The position numbers were made by a program, and so were the translations under genes. Below the pieces are notes generated by a model that was not told the DNA's origin, did not search any database, and saw only the letters and a program-made list of their open reading frames with translations. This document shows, piece after piece, positions 12,050 to 22,905 of a stretch of DNA of 64,000 nt. This DNA is from Delphinapterus leucas. Lineage: Eukaryota; Chordata; Mammalia; Artiodactyla; Monodontidae. Position 1 is the first letter of the stretch. Each line of letters begins with the position of its first letter. The DNA lies in the NCBI RefSeq assembly GCF_002288925.2, contig NW_022098072.1:20196254-20260253 (forward strand), read 5' to 3'.

Positions 12050-14180
12050 TCATTTTTATTAATTTTTTGAGTAAGAATAATATTCACATGGAACAAAAAT
12101 TTAAAATAAAGTTTACAATGAACAGTCTCTCTTCTAGCCCTGTTCCCATACTACTCAATTCAATTCCTCTTCTATCAAAGTGACCACACTTAGTGTATCC
12201 TTCTGGAGACAGTCTATGCATATGTATGCATGAGGATTAAAAATTCTTTTTCTTGACACTTTCTTTTTTTCTATTTAATTTATGTTGGCAATTGTTCCAC
12301 ATTGGGTACATAAGACGTCAAATGCACAGAATTCTATTGCATTGCTGTACCCTAATTTTTTTACAATGTATTTTAAATTTTGAAACAATTTCAAGCTTAC
12401 AAAAAAGTTGGAAGCACAGTACAAATCATTTCTTTCCAGAACCAACTGAAAGTAAGTTGCTGAATCAAAACGACAATGAGATATCACCTCACACTGGTCA
12501 GAATGGCTACCATTAAAAAATCTAAAAATGATAAATGCTGGAGAGGGTGTGGAGAAAAGAGAACCCTCTTACACTGTTGGTGGGAATGTAAATTGGTGCA
12601 GCCACTATGGAAAAAAGTATGGAGGTTCCTTAAAAAACAAAAAATAGAGCTACCATATGATCCAGCAATCCCACTCCTGGGCATATATCCAGAAAAGATG
12701 AAAAACTCTAATTTGAAAAGGTACATGCACCCCAATGTTCACAGCAGCACTATTTACAATAGCCAAGACATGGAAGCAACCTAAGCGTCCACTGACAGAT
12801 GAATGGCTGAAGAAGATGTGGTACATATATCCAATGGAATACTACTCAGCCATAAAAAGAATGAAATATTGCCATTTGCAGCAACATGGATGTACCTAGA
12901 GAACATCATACTAAGTGAAGTAAGTCAGACAAAGACAAATATTATATGATATCACTTACATGTGGAATCTAAAAAATAATACAAATGAATGTATATACAA
13001 AGCATAAACAGACTCACAGACAGAAAACAAACTTATGGTTACCAAAGGGGAAAGGGAGGGGGAGAGGGATAAATTAGGAGTATGGGATGAATAGATACAC
13101 ACTACTGTATGTAAAATAGATAAGCAACAAGGATTTACTGTATAATAGGGAAAAATATTCAATATCTTGTAATAACCTATAATGGAAAATAATCTGAAAA
13201 AAAATATATGACTGAATCACTCTGCTGTACACCTGAAACTGACACAATATTGTAAATCAATTATACCTCAAAAAAAAAGTAAGTTGCTGACCTGATGTCC
13301 TATCACCCCTGAATGCTTTCCTGTGTATTTTATATTTACAAATAAAAACATTCTCTTGCATAACCACAATACAATTATAAAAATCAGGAAATTAACATTA
13401 TACATTACTACCTTCTAATTCTCAGATCCCATTCAAATTTCGCTAGTTATCTGAACAATGTCCTTTATGTCAGGTGCAATTCCTCAATATTTTCTTGACT
13501 CTTGTAGACATAACACTATAGATTATAGGCTAGATATTTTGCAGAATGAAACAACTTGATTTACCTGATGTTTTCTCATGATTAGAATCAGGTTATGCAT
13601 CTTTGGTAGGAATATAATAGAATTGGTGCTATGTTCTTCTAACTGCATTCTATCAGGTGGCATACAATTTCTATTTGTCCCATTATGATGACGTTCATGT
13701 TGATCATTTGATTAATGTGGGATCTGACAGACTTCTCCACTGTAAATTTACTTATTTTTTCCATTTATAATTCATACATTTTTTAGCAGATGACTTTGAA
13801 TATATGTAAATATTTTAATCCCCATGAAACATTCAGCTTATTCATTTATTTAAATATATCACTATAGGTTCATGGTTTCCTGTTTTATTCAATGGTTTAT
13901 GACCCATTAACCATCATTATTTATTTTGATGCTCAAATTGTTCCAGATTTGGCCAGTGGGAGCCTAGTTAAGCTGGCTTCTGTGTGTTCTTGACACATCC
14001 CCATCATTCTCTCAGCACTTCCTTACTTTCTGGTACAAAATGATGATCCAGGCTAAACTTCTGCTTTTCCTACCCCAGTGGTAGAATTGGCTATTCCTCC
14101 AAGCATTCTTGATTCCTTTTAGTGGGGAATGACATTTAGAAGCCACAATCTATTTCTATATGTATTTGCAGCCACTAATA
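12050..14180 (-). mobile_element. Ancient LINE-like repeat, antisense, split by a younger L1
   Basis: Before 12450 and after 13290 the text reads as one continuous old repeat. On the left it includes GAAACAATTTCAAGCTTACA and a TTGGAAGCACAGTACAAAT block. On the right it includes AAATCAGGAAATTAACATTA and GATTAGAATCAGGTTATGCA. The two halves join cleanly if the L1 at 12464-13276 and one copy of its duplication are removed. The class (old L1 or HAL1-type) is a guess; the split by a later insertion is clear. Confidence 0.55.
12464..13276 (+). mobile_element. 5'-truncated LINE-1 with perfect target-site duplications
   Basis: This 813 bp fragment carries the ORF2 C-terminal end and the 3' untranslated region, finishing in an A-run at 13270-13276. 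The 14-mer AAGTAAGTTGCTGA flanks it at 12450-12463 and 13277-13290. The open frame 12476-12784 (+) is the C-terminal part of L1 ORF2, with readable motifs such as CWRGC and GIYPEKM. Sequence decay is modest, so it is younger than the repeat it entered. Confidence 0.93.
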
Positions 14181-14527
14181 ATACATACATTGCTAATTCT
14201 AATCCAACACTACAGAGTTCATTCTACTTTTCTCCCTTTTCATATTTGTAACTCCCTTCTTGGACAAGGAGAAACCAGACTCCCATTATCCTTAATATAT
14301 TTACCTATTTGATCAATCCTTCTGAAGGTAAGCAAACTCCCAGTCACTGCTGTACCCTCCCTTACAGGGAAACCCTTCTTACCCAACTCAGGATCCAATA
14401 CCCTGCATCAGGATACCCCCGCCCCCACCCCAGTCATGTCTTCTTCTTCTTCCCTGTGCTCTGACACCCCTCTCTGGGCCTCTGACACCCCCACCCCACC
14501 AAGCATGGATGTCAACCTTACGCTACT

Positions 14528-14690
14528 TGATCTAACGGCTTTAGGATGGAATTGCTCCAGGAAGGGAAGTTTGAAATTGAGTGGTTTGTCCAGGATTTTC
14601 CAGGTTTTTGCATTGGATGCAGGTTTGTGCTGCACTCTAGGAACTCCTTCAGTCCTAAGGAAACCTGGACATTAGCCACCCCAGTAAAAT
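14528..14690. repeat. Diverged direct repeat, copy A
   Basis: It shares long blocks with 15293-15432, including GGATTTTCCAGGTTTTTGCA and GGAAACCTGGACATTAGCCA. Both copies lie within 1.8 kb upstream of the OSTM1 start. They could be a local duplication or two copies of an unnamed interspersed repeat. Confidence 0.8.
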
Positions 14691-14819
14691 AAGGTTGTCT
14701 TAATTTTCTCAAATGTCATCCTATAACTTTTAGGTCTTTCTACATGTTAGAATTACCATTCTTTAAGAGTTCTTTAGGAACCATTATGAGTAAATTATTA
14801 AACCTCCGTGGAAAGTAAT

Positions 14820-15070
14820 ATAGCACAATCAACAACATCACAAATACACATACTCTCTGACCCAGCAAGTCTACTGCTAGGAATTTATCTTAAACATATA
14901 CCAACCTTGTACAGATATGATTATTACCTGCAATATTGTTTGTAACAGTAAAAGAATAAAGAGGCATGTTAAAGAAATTATGGGCCTTTTCTCCCTTCCC
15001 ATTAGGAACACAAAACAATAATCAAACAGACTTAAAAAAGTGACTCTACCAACTCTCAGAAACATAAATT
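14820..15070 (+). mobile_element. Old LINE-1 ORF2 fragment
   Basis: Text such as GACCCAGCAAGTCTACTGCT and GGAATTTATCTTAAACATAT is the worn form of the L1 ORF2 C-terminal 'P-S-T-P-L-G-I-Y' segment. It is short and broken by stops, and lies between the two direct-repeat copies. Confidence 0.6.
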
Positions 15071-15292
15071 AGCACCATAAGATGAATAGGAATTAGTACA
15101 GTAGCTCTGCAATTTACAAGGCAAAAACGAAAGCGGGATGACACAGAACAGCCAGGAAATAATTTTTCTACCAAATTTGTTCGCATATACTTGTCAGAAA
15201 ACCGTTTTCCAGGTCATTAGCTAAATTCTTTTTACAGCCCAGTAGTGGTATCAGGAAGCTTTTCCGAGTGTCCCCAAAGATTGCCCTGGGCT

Positions 15293-15432
15293 TGTCAGAA
15301 ACTGGATAGGAGTTTGATATTGAGCGGTTTGGCAAGGATTTTCCAGGTTTTTGCACTGGGATACGGGCTTGGGCTGCACCCCAGGAACCCCTTCAGTCGC
15401 AAGGAAACCTGGACATTAGCCACCCAAGGACC
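15293..15432. repeat. Diverged direct repeat, copy B
   Basis: This is the partner of 14528-14690 in the same orientation, starting about 765 bp further along. Similarity runs from the ATTGAG(T/C)GGTTTG block through GACATTAGCCACCC. It lies just upstream of a hAT-like element and the OSTM1 CpG island. Confidence 0.8.
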
Positions 15433-15458
15433 AGGCTACACAGTGAGAGAACTTAGAC

Positions 15459-15651
15459 CTGCGCTGTCCGACACAGCACCGCTCGCCAGATAGGGCTATT
15501 TACATTCACATTAAATACAGTTAAAAATTCAGTTCCCCGGTGGCAGTAGCCACATTACGAGTGTTCCACAGCCGCAAGTGGCTAGTGGCTACTGTATGAG
15601 CGCAGATACAGAATCTTTCCATCACCTCAGGAAGTCTATTGGACAGCGCTG
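15459..15651. mobile_element. hAT-type non-autonomous DNA transposon
   Basis: The ends form imperfect inverted repeats: CTGCGCTGTCCGACA on the left and TATTGGACAGCGCTG on the right. The interior has the AGTGGCTAGTGGCTACTGTA motif of mammalian hAT-Charlie derived MER elements. It ends about 650 bp before the OSTM1 start codon. Confidence 0.7.
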
Positions 15652-15796
15652 ACACAGATGAGCTTTTTTTTTTTTAAAAAGCTTTAAGCCGCTAGGCTCC
15701 ACTATCAAAAATAATCAACACACGTCATTACTCTTTCCAAATATTTTGAGGGGGAAAATTATGCTAAGAAATACCAAGTAAAAAAACCTGCCAAGG

Positions 15797-15802
15797 CACG
15801 TG
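15797..15802. promoter_or_regulatory. E-box CACGTG upstream of OSTM1
   Basis: A palindromic CACGTG with GGCACGTGCC context lies about 500 bp upstream of the OSTM1 start. MiT/TFE factors such as TFEB bind CACGTG-containing CLEAR sites near lysosomal genes, and OSTM1 is lysosomal. The flanks differ from the ideal GTCACGTGAC, so use of this site is only possible. Confidence 0.3.
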
Positions 15803-15849
15803 CCAGCAGGCTTTCTCAGAGAACTCACTCGTAATTCCCACGGCGGAGG

Positions 15850-16760
15850 CCGTCCGTCTTTCTGTGGCACATAACTCCTCAGACTTCTAGAACTCAACGA
15901 ACTCCTAAAGAGGTGGGCAACCGAGGGCAAGACCCCCGAGATTTAACTGCTCAAAGCGGCCGACGCCTGTATTCATAGGGCAGGCGAGCCTCAGCTCCGG
16001 CCTCCACAGCAGACGCCAACCGGGTCTCGCGCGCCCCTCGGTCAGGCGCTTGCCACAGGCTGGGAGCGCGAAACCGCCCCTGTGTGCGCGCTCCCGCACG
16101 CGCGCCGGCCCGCGGCGCGAGAGGCTCTCTGCAGCCAATGGGGCGGGGCGCCGCGCGCCGGAGGCGGGGCCGTGACGCGCGCGCCTCGTGACCCTGCTCG
16201 CGGCCTGCGCCCAAGGAAGCCGGAAGCGGCCGCTGTCCGCAGCATCGATTAGGGGCGGAGAGGTGGAGGTCTGCACCTTGGGGTTCGTCAACCCCGCGAT
16301 GGACCCGGACCGGACAGTCGCGCGGCGGAGGTCATCGTTGCTGCTGCTGCGGCTGCTGCTTGTGGCGCTGCTGTGGTCGGGGCTGGCTCTGGGCACCTTC
16401 TCCTTGGGCAGCAGTTCCCACCGGGTCCTCCACGACCTCTTGTCGGAGGAGCAGTTGCTGAAGGTGGAGGACTTGTCCCTGGCTCTACTGCAGGGCGGAA
16501 GGATGGGGCCACTGTCACTACCCCCAGACTTGCCGGATCTGGATCCCGAGTGCCGGGAGCTGCTGCTGGACTTCGCGAACAGCAGCGCAGAGCTGACCGG
16601 GTGTCTAGTGCGCGGCGCCCGGCCGGTGCGCCTCTGTCAGACCTGCTATCCACTCTTCCAACAGGTCGCCAGCAAGATGGACAACATCAGCCGAGCCGTG
16701 GGGGTGGGTAGAAGGCACACCCGGGACCTCTGGCGTGGATTGTTGGAAAGGGAGGAGGAT
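15850..16760 (+). promoter_or_regulatory. OSTM1: OSTM1 CpG-island promoter
   Basis: CpG density rises sharply from about 15,850, peaks over 16,020-16,330 and falls away after exon 1. GC boxes GGGGCGGGGC (about 16140) and GAGGCGGGGC (16161-16170) stand close together, followed by a CRE-like GTGACGCG. No TATA box stands near the expected start. This is the usual housekeeping-type promoter, and the transcription start probably lies between about 16,150 and 16,290. CpG promoters are often bidirectional, so a divergent non-coding transcript is possible but not shown. Confidence 0.8.
16299..16703 (+). CDS. OSTM1: OSTM1, first coding exon (N-terminal 135 residues)
   Basis: This encodes the N-terminus of osteopetrosis-associated transmembrane protein 1, a heavily glycosylated type I membrane protein that is the beta subunit of the lysosomal chloride/proton exchanger ClC-7. 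It is needed in osteoclast ruffled border and lysosomes; loss causes osteopetrosis in humans and grey-lethal mice. The ATG has a strong context (G at -3 and +4). Residues 1-32 form a leucine-rich signal peptide after an RRR stretch. The luminal part has HDLLSE, the [14 protein letters not shown] block, Cys 85, 102, 113 and 116, and N-glycosylation sequons at Asn 94 and Asn 129. The exon ends in phase 0 at a GTGGGT donor (16704). The family protein is about 334 residues; the remaining exons were not recognised in the window. Intact donor and promoter argue against a retrocopy. Confidence 0.93.
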
Positions 16761-17089
16761 GGAATGATGGTTAACTCGGGGTGGTGGGGTGTTCAGTTTC
16801 CCCTTTTGTGAGAAAAAGAGGTTGGATTGGGACTGTGGAGTTAGGGGTATCAGAAAAGTGGGTGGCATTATGGGGCGTGGGGTTTGGATTTTTGCTTTCA
16901 TGGCTGCTGTTGGGCATCTTTGGGTACATATTTGCAGATAGGTATGACTAGTTTTCTTGGGGCTTCTGCACCCCAACTCTCCCTTTCGTCATCTCTTTCC
17001 CCCCAGTCTGCCACAGCCTCTTCCCATCTCCACCTGGAGTTCCCAAGAAGGACTCTTTCCTGAAACCCCAGGTGGAGTGGGGAAACTAT

Positions 17090-17300
17090 AGTGTGCTGGT
17101 GGTAAGGAGCTTGAGCTCTGTAGCCAGGCATTTTCAGATCCACCACTTTCTAGCAGTTGGACCTTGGATTAATTATCTTGGAGTCTATCTTGGAGTTTCC
17201 TCCTCTGTAGAATGGAGAAAAACCGCTGCCAGATGTGACTGTTAAAAAAATAAAAAGAGATAATGCATGAGAGTTCATTTTAGTCATTAATACAGTCTGG
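17090..17300 (+). repeat. MIR-like SINE
   Basis: It follows the MIR pattern: 'gagctctgtagccag', then 'ttggaccttggattaattatctt', then 'ctcctctgtagaatgga' and 'agataatgcatga'. A second partial MIR lies at about 17325-17455 ('gggcaagttatattctctg ... ctcatctgtaagatgggga'). Both are old and diverged. Confidence 0.65.
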
Positions 17301-17549
17301 AGCCATTCTGCCAGGAGACCAGTTCTTCTCTGCTTATTAGAGGTGTACTCTGGGCAAGTTATATTCTCTGTAACTGTTGTCTCATCTGTAAGATGGGGAT
17401 GAGAGGAACTCTTAGAAAACTATTACTACACATAGTAACAGTTCTCAGTAAATGGGAACTAAAATTTTACAAAAGGGTAAATCTGCCCTTCACTCTTGGT
17501 ACTCTTCAAGCTCTTCTGGTCATGTGGTTGGTGCTGTGAGGGTCTTAAT

Positions 17550-17612
17550 TAAAAGAAAGAAAGAGAAAGAAAGAAAGGAAGGCAGGGAGGGAGGAAGGAA
17601 GACAGGCAGGCA
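17550..17612. repeat. Purine-rich simple repeat
   Basis: A run of AAAG/GAAA units changes into GGAA/GGGA and CAGG units (about 17550-17612). It is low complexity and likely slippage-derived. Confidence 0.85.
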
Positions 17613-18044
17613 CAGACATGTCCTTGTTCCTAAGTACCTTAAAGGGGCTAGAGTAGGAAAGGATTAGAGTTTCAGGGCTGGTGGGAGTCATGAGGTATGG
17701 GCTGCATATGCCTTGTAAAGGAAAAACAGGAGAAATGACTTTGCGATTATGGAGTGGAAAGTTCCTCTTGTACTGGGAGAAAAAGTCTCATGAAAATGTG
17801 GTTGGAATTATTTCATAAATCATAGTTGATTTGACAAAATATAAACATATATAGTTGCATCCTACTTTGTCAGCCTGATATTACTTGACATAAATATGTA
17901 TTTTTTACAAAAATAGGGAATTTATTTGCATTAAATAAATTCTGTGTCCAGCCTCTGTAAAGAGCTACTTTTCAAGGTACTTTAAGTAAATGTAGACCTA
18001 CATGCAGTATTTTTCAGGCATATTTCTACTGGGTATAGCAAGGG

Positions 18045-18047
<3 letters not shown>

Positions 18048-18096
<49 letters not shown>

Positions 18097-18118
18097 ATAT
18101 ATATACATATATATATAG
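18048..18118. repeat. (TG)n/(TA)n microsatellite
   Basis: About twenty TG units lie at 18052-18091, followed by TATGTATATATATACATATA-type alternation to about 18118. Alternating purine-pyrimidine DNA of this kind is length-polymorphic and can adopt Z-form or cruciform structures. Confidence 0.9.
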
Positions 18119-19784
18119 TATATCTCACCATGATTTTAAAGTAAAACACCAAAGACTTGTCCCTGTCAACTACAGCAGGATATGATATAGCATCATATTC
18201 TGTTTTAAGCAGTTAGGTGCATTGTTCTGTGGCCAGAATGACCGTGAGTCCTGAAGCAAAGCTTGGATCTTTTGAGGCAGCAAACACATTCCTCATTTGT
18301 GTAGTTTCTGTGGAATTAAGAAGAGGTTAAAAAATTACCCCAAACTCTGGTGGCACAGTGATATGGGGGCATCTGTGGGCCAATTATGGGCATATTTGTA
18401 TATGAATTTCCACTTGAATTCCCTACTGCCTACAGGAGGCTTCCCAGTGTGGAAATGGCAGAAACTTGCTTCCTCTGCTTTGTGTCTGATTCTACCAGTG
18501 ACCTGCACACCCAGCTCGCCTCACTGTTGTGTGAAGGAACAGGGTAAAGAGATAAAAAGAGGCAGAGACCCCTTTCCCCAATCCGTATTTCCTCTCCAAC
18601 TCATCCTAGATCTTGCCTACCCCCCACCCCCTTTCCTCAGTAGAGCTGGATGTGGTAGCTCAAAAGCATGATTTCTGCAGTTGTGAGGTACTTCGTGGAT
18701 TTTATAGGCCTTTTCAGATTGGTCTGGGAATTGAACCATTATGTGTAATGATGAACCTATGGAAAATTATGTCTGAGTTTCTTAGGAGTGAACTTAAAGG
18801 AATCAGTTGTCCTTTGTGTGTGTGTGGCAGGGAATTGTTTCTGGAGAGTAATGTATTTTCTTTGACTCACATAGACTCAGTCTTTCATTTAAATCAGCTT
18901 AATTAGCAAGCACATGCTATTCTTAAATATTGGGCTGGTTAAAGGGTATTTGAAGGAAAAGGAGGGTAAAGTCCAGGCCTTAAACTATCAGTGTAGTTGG
19001 GGAAATAAAAATAAATCTATACTGAGAAAAAGAAAAAGGGAAAAAATCATCAATGTGAATGTTATAAATTGTACAATAGGATTTTAGAACAAAAGAGTGA
19101 AGGAGATGCTGAATTAAAGGAGGGAACAGAGCAAGGTGGGGTTAATCAGAGAATACCTACAAGTGGAATTATGAACAAGACATTCTTTCTCACCTCTTTA
19201 GGGTGAATCAATGTCCATGGATTGATTGAGAGAGGAGGGGAGTATAACAAGGAGAAAAAGAATCAAAGGTAGAAATTAGCAAGCTATTTCTGTGGTACAG
19301 CAAGCTGATTCATTTAACTGTAATAGAGTTATCTGATGAGAATTCTATTTTCTAGTCACTTCCTCTTGGAATTACTGGGTCAAGGACTAATAATATAAAA
19401 CTAATAATATAGTTTTATTATCTCAAGGTAAAGAATACAGTGATTTGTGAAACCTGAATAGTAGAATTGACGGATTCCCTCTTACTTAGAGTCATAGTTT
19501 CTTCTTTAATTTAAACTGAAAAGAGATGTAGTTTCATTGAGCTGTTCAGCATCACCAGAGTGGTTGCCAGGTTGCTTTGGCCCCCCAAATTCTGAATTGC
19601 TAATCTTCATCTTATTATACTTGGTTTGTTTAAAATTTATATAAGCAGATAGACATATAGATATGTATATATATATTACCTATGATTGGAGGTATGTATC
19701 TGGAAGTGTTCAGCATAGTTTTAGTGTAGTTTTAGTCTCTTTCATTGGAGATCAGAAAATGTAGTGCTTCTTATTCACTAAAAA

Positions 19785-21560
19785 AAAAAAAAAATTATTG
19801 AGTACCTATTATGTGCAGGGTAGTGGTAGTAACTAGGCATATAGCTGTGAATGAGCAGAGCTTGTAGTCTGGTAGGGGAAACAGACATTAAACATATTGT
19901 TATAAAAGTAATTATTTAATTCAGGTGTGATAAGTGTTGCAAAGAAAAAAATCCCAGATGCCGCCAAAGCATATAACAAGAATGCAGATCTTGAGCATTC
20001 AAGATCAGCTGAGAGTAGATAGAAGTGGTCAGTGATTAAAGCTGACACCTAAAATTTGAGAAGGTCGGGGAGGAGAGAGAATGTATACATGTTACCAAGT
20101 AGCAGGTGTGAAGACTCTGAATGGGAGTCTGGTATGTTTAAGGACCAGAAAGAACTCAGAGCACTGAGCCAGGAGGAGACTAGTGATCTGAGCCTGAGGA
20201 AGTGGGCAGGTGCCAGGTCATATTACCTGTAGGGTATTACTAAGGGTTTTAGTCTTTGATTTTAAAGCAGTGTGATATTACTGAAGGGTTTAATTCTGTG
20301 AATGATATGATCCGATTTGTACTTTAAAAGGTCATTACGGCTACATGAGAGAAAATGGAGGGGACAGGGACTGGGGAGGGTAGGGGAAGAGTATGTGTGG
20401 GGAAATGAATTAAGAGACTCTTACAGTGATGTGAGAAATGGTGGTGGCTAGGCTACATGGGGGCCATTGTGACGGGGAGAAATGGATAGATTTCAGAGAT
20501 ATTTAGGAGGTAGAACTGATAAAACTTGGTAGTTAATTGAATATGGAATATGAAGGAAAGGAACGATGATTTCCAGGGTTTTAATAAGAGCAGCTTAGTG
20601 AATAGGGTTGCTATTTACTAAGATGGAGGGAGGAACCTGTTTGGTGGGGGAAGATCATGAACTTGATATTGAACTTGTTGATTCTGAGGTGTTTATGAGA
20701 CATCTAGGTGGAGATATTGCATATGTGGTTGGATATGTATGTCTAGAGATGTGGATTGGGGATAATAGGTTTGGGAGCAGTCAGCTTAAAAGTAGTGTTT
20801 GAAACCATGGCATGATGAGTTTGAGTAAGAAGTGAGAATACATAAGAAATACTGGGTTGAAGATTTGGTTAGAAGATAAAATATTGAAAGAGACCAAGAA
20901 AGAAGAGTCGGAGAGATTAATAAAAATCAGGAGAATGTGCTGTCCTATAAATCAGGGAAAAGGGAAGGGGTGGTTATTTGTGTCAAATCCAGCTGAGAGG
21001 ACCGTAAGTGAATTTATCAACATTGGCATTCTTGGTGTCATAAGAGCCATTTTGAGGGAGCACTTGGGGGTGAGAGTAAGATTAAAGTAGATTAAATAGC
21101 GAATGGAAGATGAGGAAGTGGGAATAGTGATGTTACACAACTAAAAGTTTGGCCATAAGGAAGAGATAAGAAAGAGAGGTCACTAAAGAGGAATTGAGAC
21201 TCAGGGATTTTCTTTTACTTTCTTTCTGTTCCTTTGTCCCTCCATCCCTCTGTCTCTACTTCCCTTATTCCTTTCTTAAGATGGGAGAGACTGAACATGT
21301 TCAAATGCTGATAGGAAGAATCCTATAGAGACAGTGAAGATATAGGAAACAGTGGGAAAGTAAACAAGGTCAGTTTTCCTGAGAAGGCAGAGTAGTTGAG
21401 ATCTAAGGCATCCACAGAGAGAGAGAGAGAGAGAGAGGAGCCTTTGACAGGGGCAGGCATGTTCTGCACTCTTAACAGGAGGGTAGAAGGAGAGGTTGGG
21501 TGTAGAGGGGTAGGCAGATCAGAGTTTCAGCTTGATGGTCTCTGTTTTCACTGTCAACCA
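19785..21560. repeat. Long ancient interspersed repeat, unclassified
   Basis: It opens with an L2-like theme (ATTGAGTACCTATTATGTGC) and continues with AACAGACATTAAACA, a GAATGATATGATCCGATTTG block, 'gtggtggctagg', 'agatggagggaggaacctg' and 'gacatctaggtggagatatt'. This series recurs in mammalian genomes as a long, G-rich ancient repeat. A short piece of the same type lies at 41680-41840. No protein can be read. I could not assign a family. Confidence 0.5.
21411..21437. repeat. (GA)n microsatellite
   Basis: About a dozen uninterrupted AG units follow CATCCAC and end at GAGGAGCC. It lies inside the long ancient repeat. Confidence 0.85.
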
Positions 21561-22905
21561 GGAGGCTAGATCTTCACTTGAGAGTAAAGGATGAGAGGGA
21601 TATCAGAGTTTCAAGGGAGAGTGGAGAAGATTGCAATAGTGGTGTTAATCAGGGGAGAATGAGCAGACAGGAAAGTGAGGAGTACAGTTTGGGATTATGG
21701 ATTTATTGTGGAAATAATCTGTTTGGTTGTTTGCATTTTGCCAAGTAGGCATGATGAAAGTGGATTGTTGGATTCATTGTGGTTAGGTTTCTGCTAAGTG
21801 GTTGTGACAGATTTGAGTATTAAAAGTTCTAAATATAAACCAAAGGCCAATGTTTTTTGTCATATGCTAGGTGTTGGGAATACAAAGATATAAGACAAAG
21901 TTTCCATCCTAAAGGAACTTTTGTCCAAATAAGGAACCTAGACATATATAGGTGGATATCAGGCTTTAAGAAACTGAGCCTCGGAGTGATTAAGTAACTT
22001 ACCCAAGACCATGCAGTGAAAGAGGCTGGGTTTGAATCCAAAAGGATACTACTGCCTATTTCATAGAGTTGTTACAAGGATTAAGTGAGTTATACCTTTA
22101 GAGCTTTTAGAACCATTAGGTATTCAGAAGTACATCATCGTTGTTGGGATTATTCATCACTAACCTTCCATTCTCACTGTTGCTACTATCTTCTCATTAG
22201 ACATGAACTATGGAAATAGTCTATTTAGTCTCTTGCTTCACCCTACATATTGTGACATAGACCTGTGCTCTCCAAACTCTGCTTTTCATGCCATCTTCCT
22301 CAAAAATCTTAAAAGGTTTCCCACTGTGTGACTCTCATAACCCTCAAGAACTTTCATTACCTTGCCCTGACTTCTCCCTCTACTGCCTCTACTTTCATAG
22401 AGGTACCTTCCACTGGCCTCCTGAATACTCCCTGAATACTGCATAACCATTCCTACTTTCACCCCTCGATCATTTTATTTACCCCATTTTAAAACCTTCT
22501 TCCCTTTCTTAGTATAGGGCTTAGTTCAAATCCTGCTTCCTCCATGAACTCTCCTTATTTCTCCCAACTACTCTGATGTCTTCCTCAACTGAACTGTTCC
22601 GCACATTGACCACTCATACAGGTTATTCTGTATTGATTTTGATTTTGACTTATTTTTATTTTTAATTTTTTCTTTGTACAGCAGGTTCTTATTAGTCATC
22701 AATTTTATACACATCAGTGTATACATGTCAATCCCAATCACCCAATTCATCACACCACACCCACCCCCCCTCAGCTTTCCCCCCTTGGTGTCCATACGTT
22801 TGTTCTCTACATCTGTGTCTCAATTTCTGCCCTGCAAACCGGTTTATCTGTACCATTTTTCTAGGTTCCACATATATGCGTTAATATACGATATTTGTTT
22901 TTCTC

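Larger units (their letters stand above)
16704..22632 (+). other. Intron-like sequence after OSTM1 exon 1
   Basis: No further exon is recognised. Apart from MIR-like pieces, microsatellites and a long ancient repeat (listed separately), the stretch holds ordinary non-coding DNA. Open frames here are short or start at non-ATG codons. Positionally it should be OSTM1 intron 1 if the assembly is collinear with other mammals. Confidence 0.55.

Noticed and set aside
14436..14712. Similar short peptides at 14518-14712 and 15168-15356 as a small gene family
   Set aside because: The shared 'MQKPGKS' peptides come from the diverged direct repeats; the frames differ outside the shared block.
16188..16811. 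OSTM1 exon as a processed retrocopy
   Set aside because: It has a CpG promoter, ends at a proper GTGGGT donor followed by unrelated sequence, and lacks a poly(A) tail or flanking duplications.
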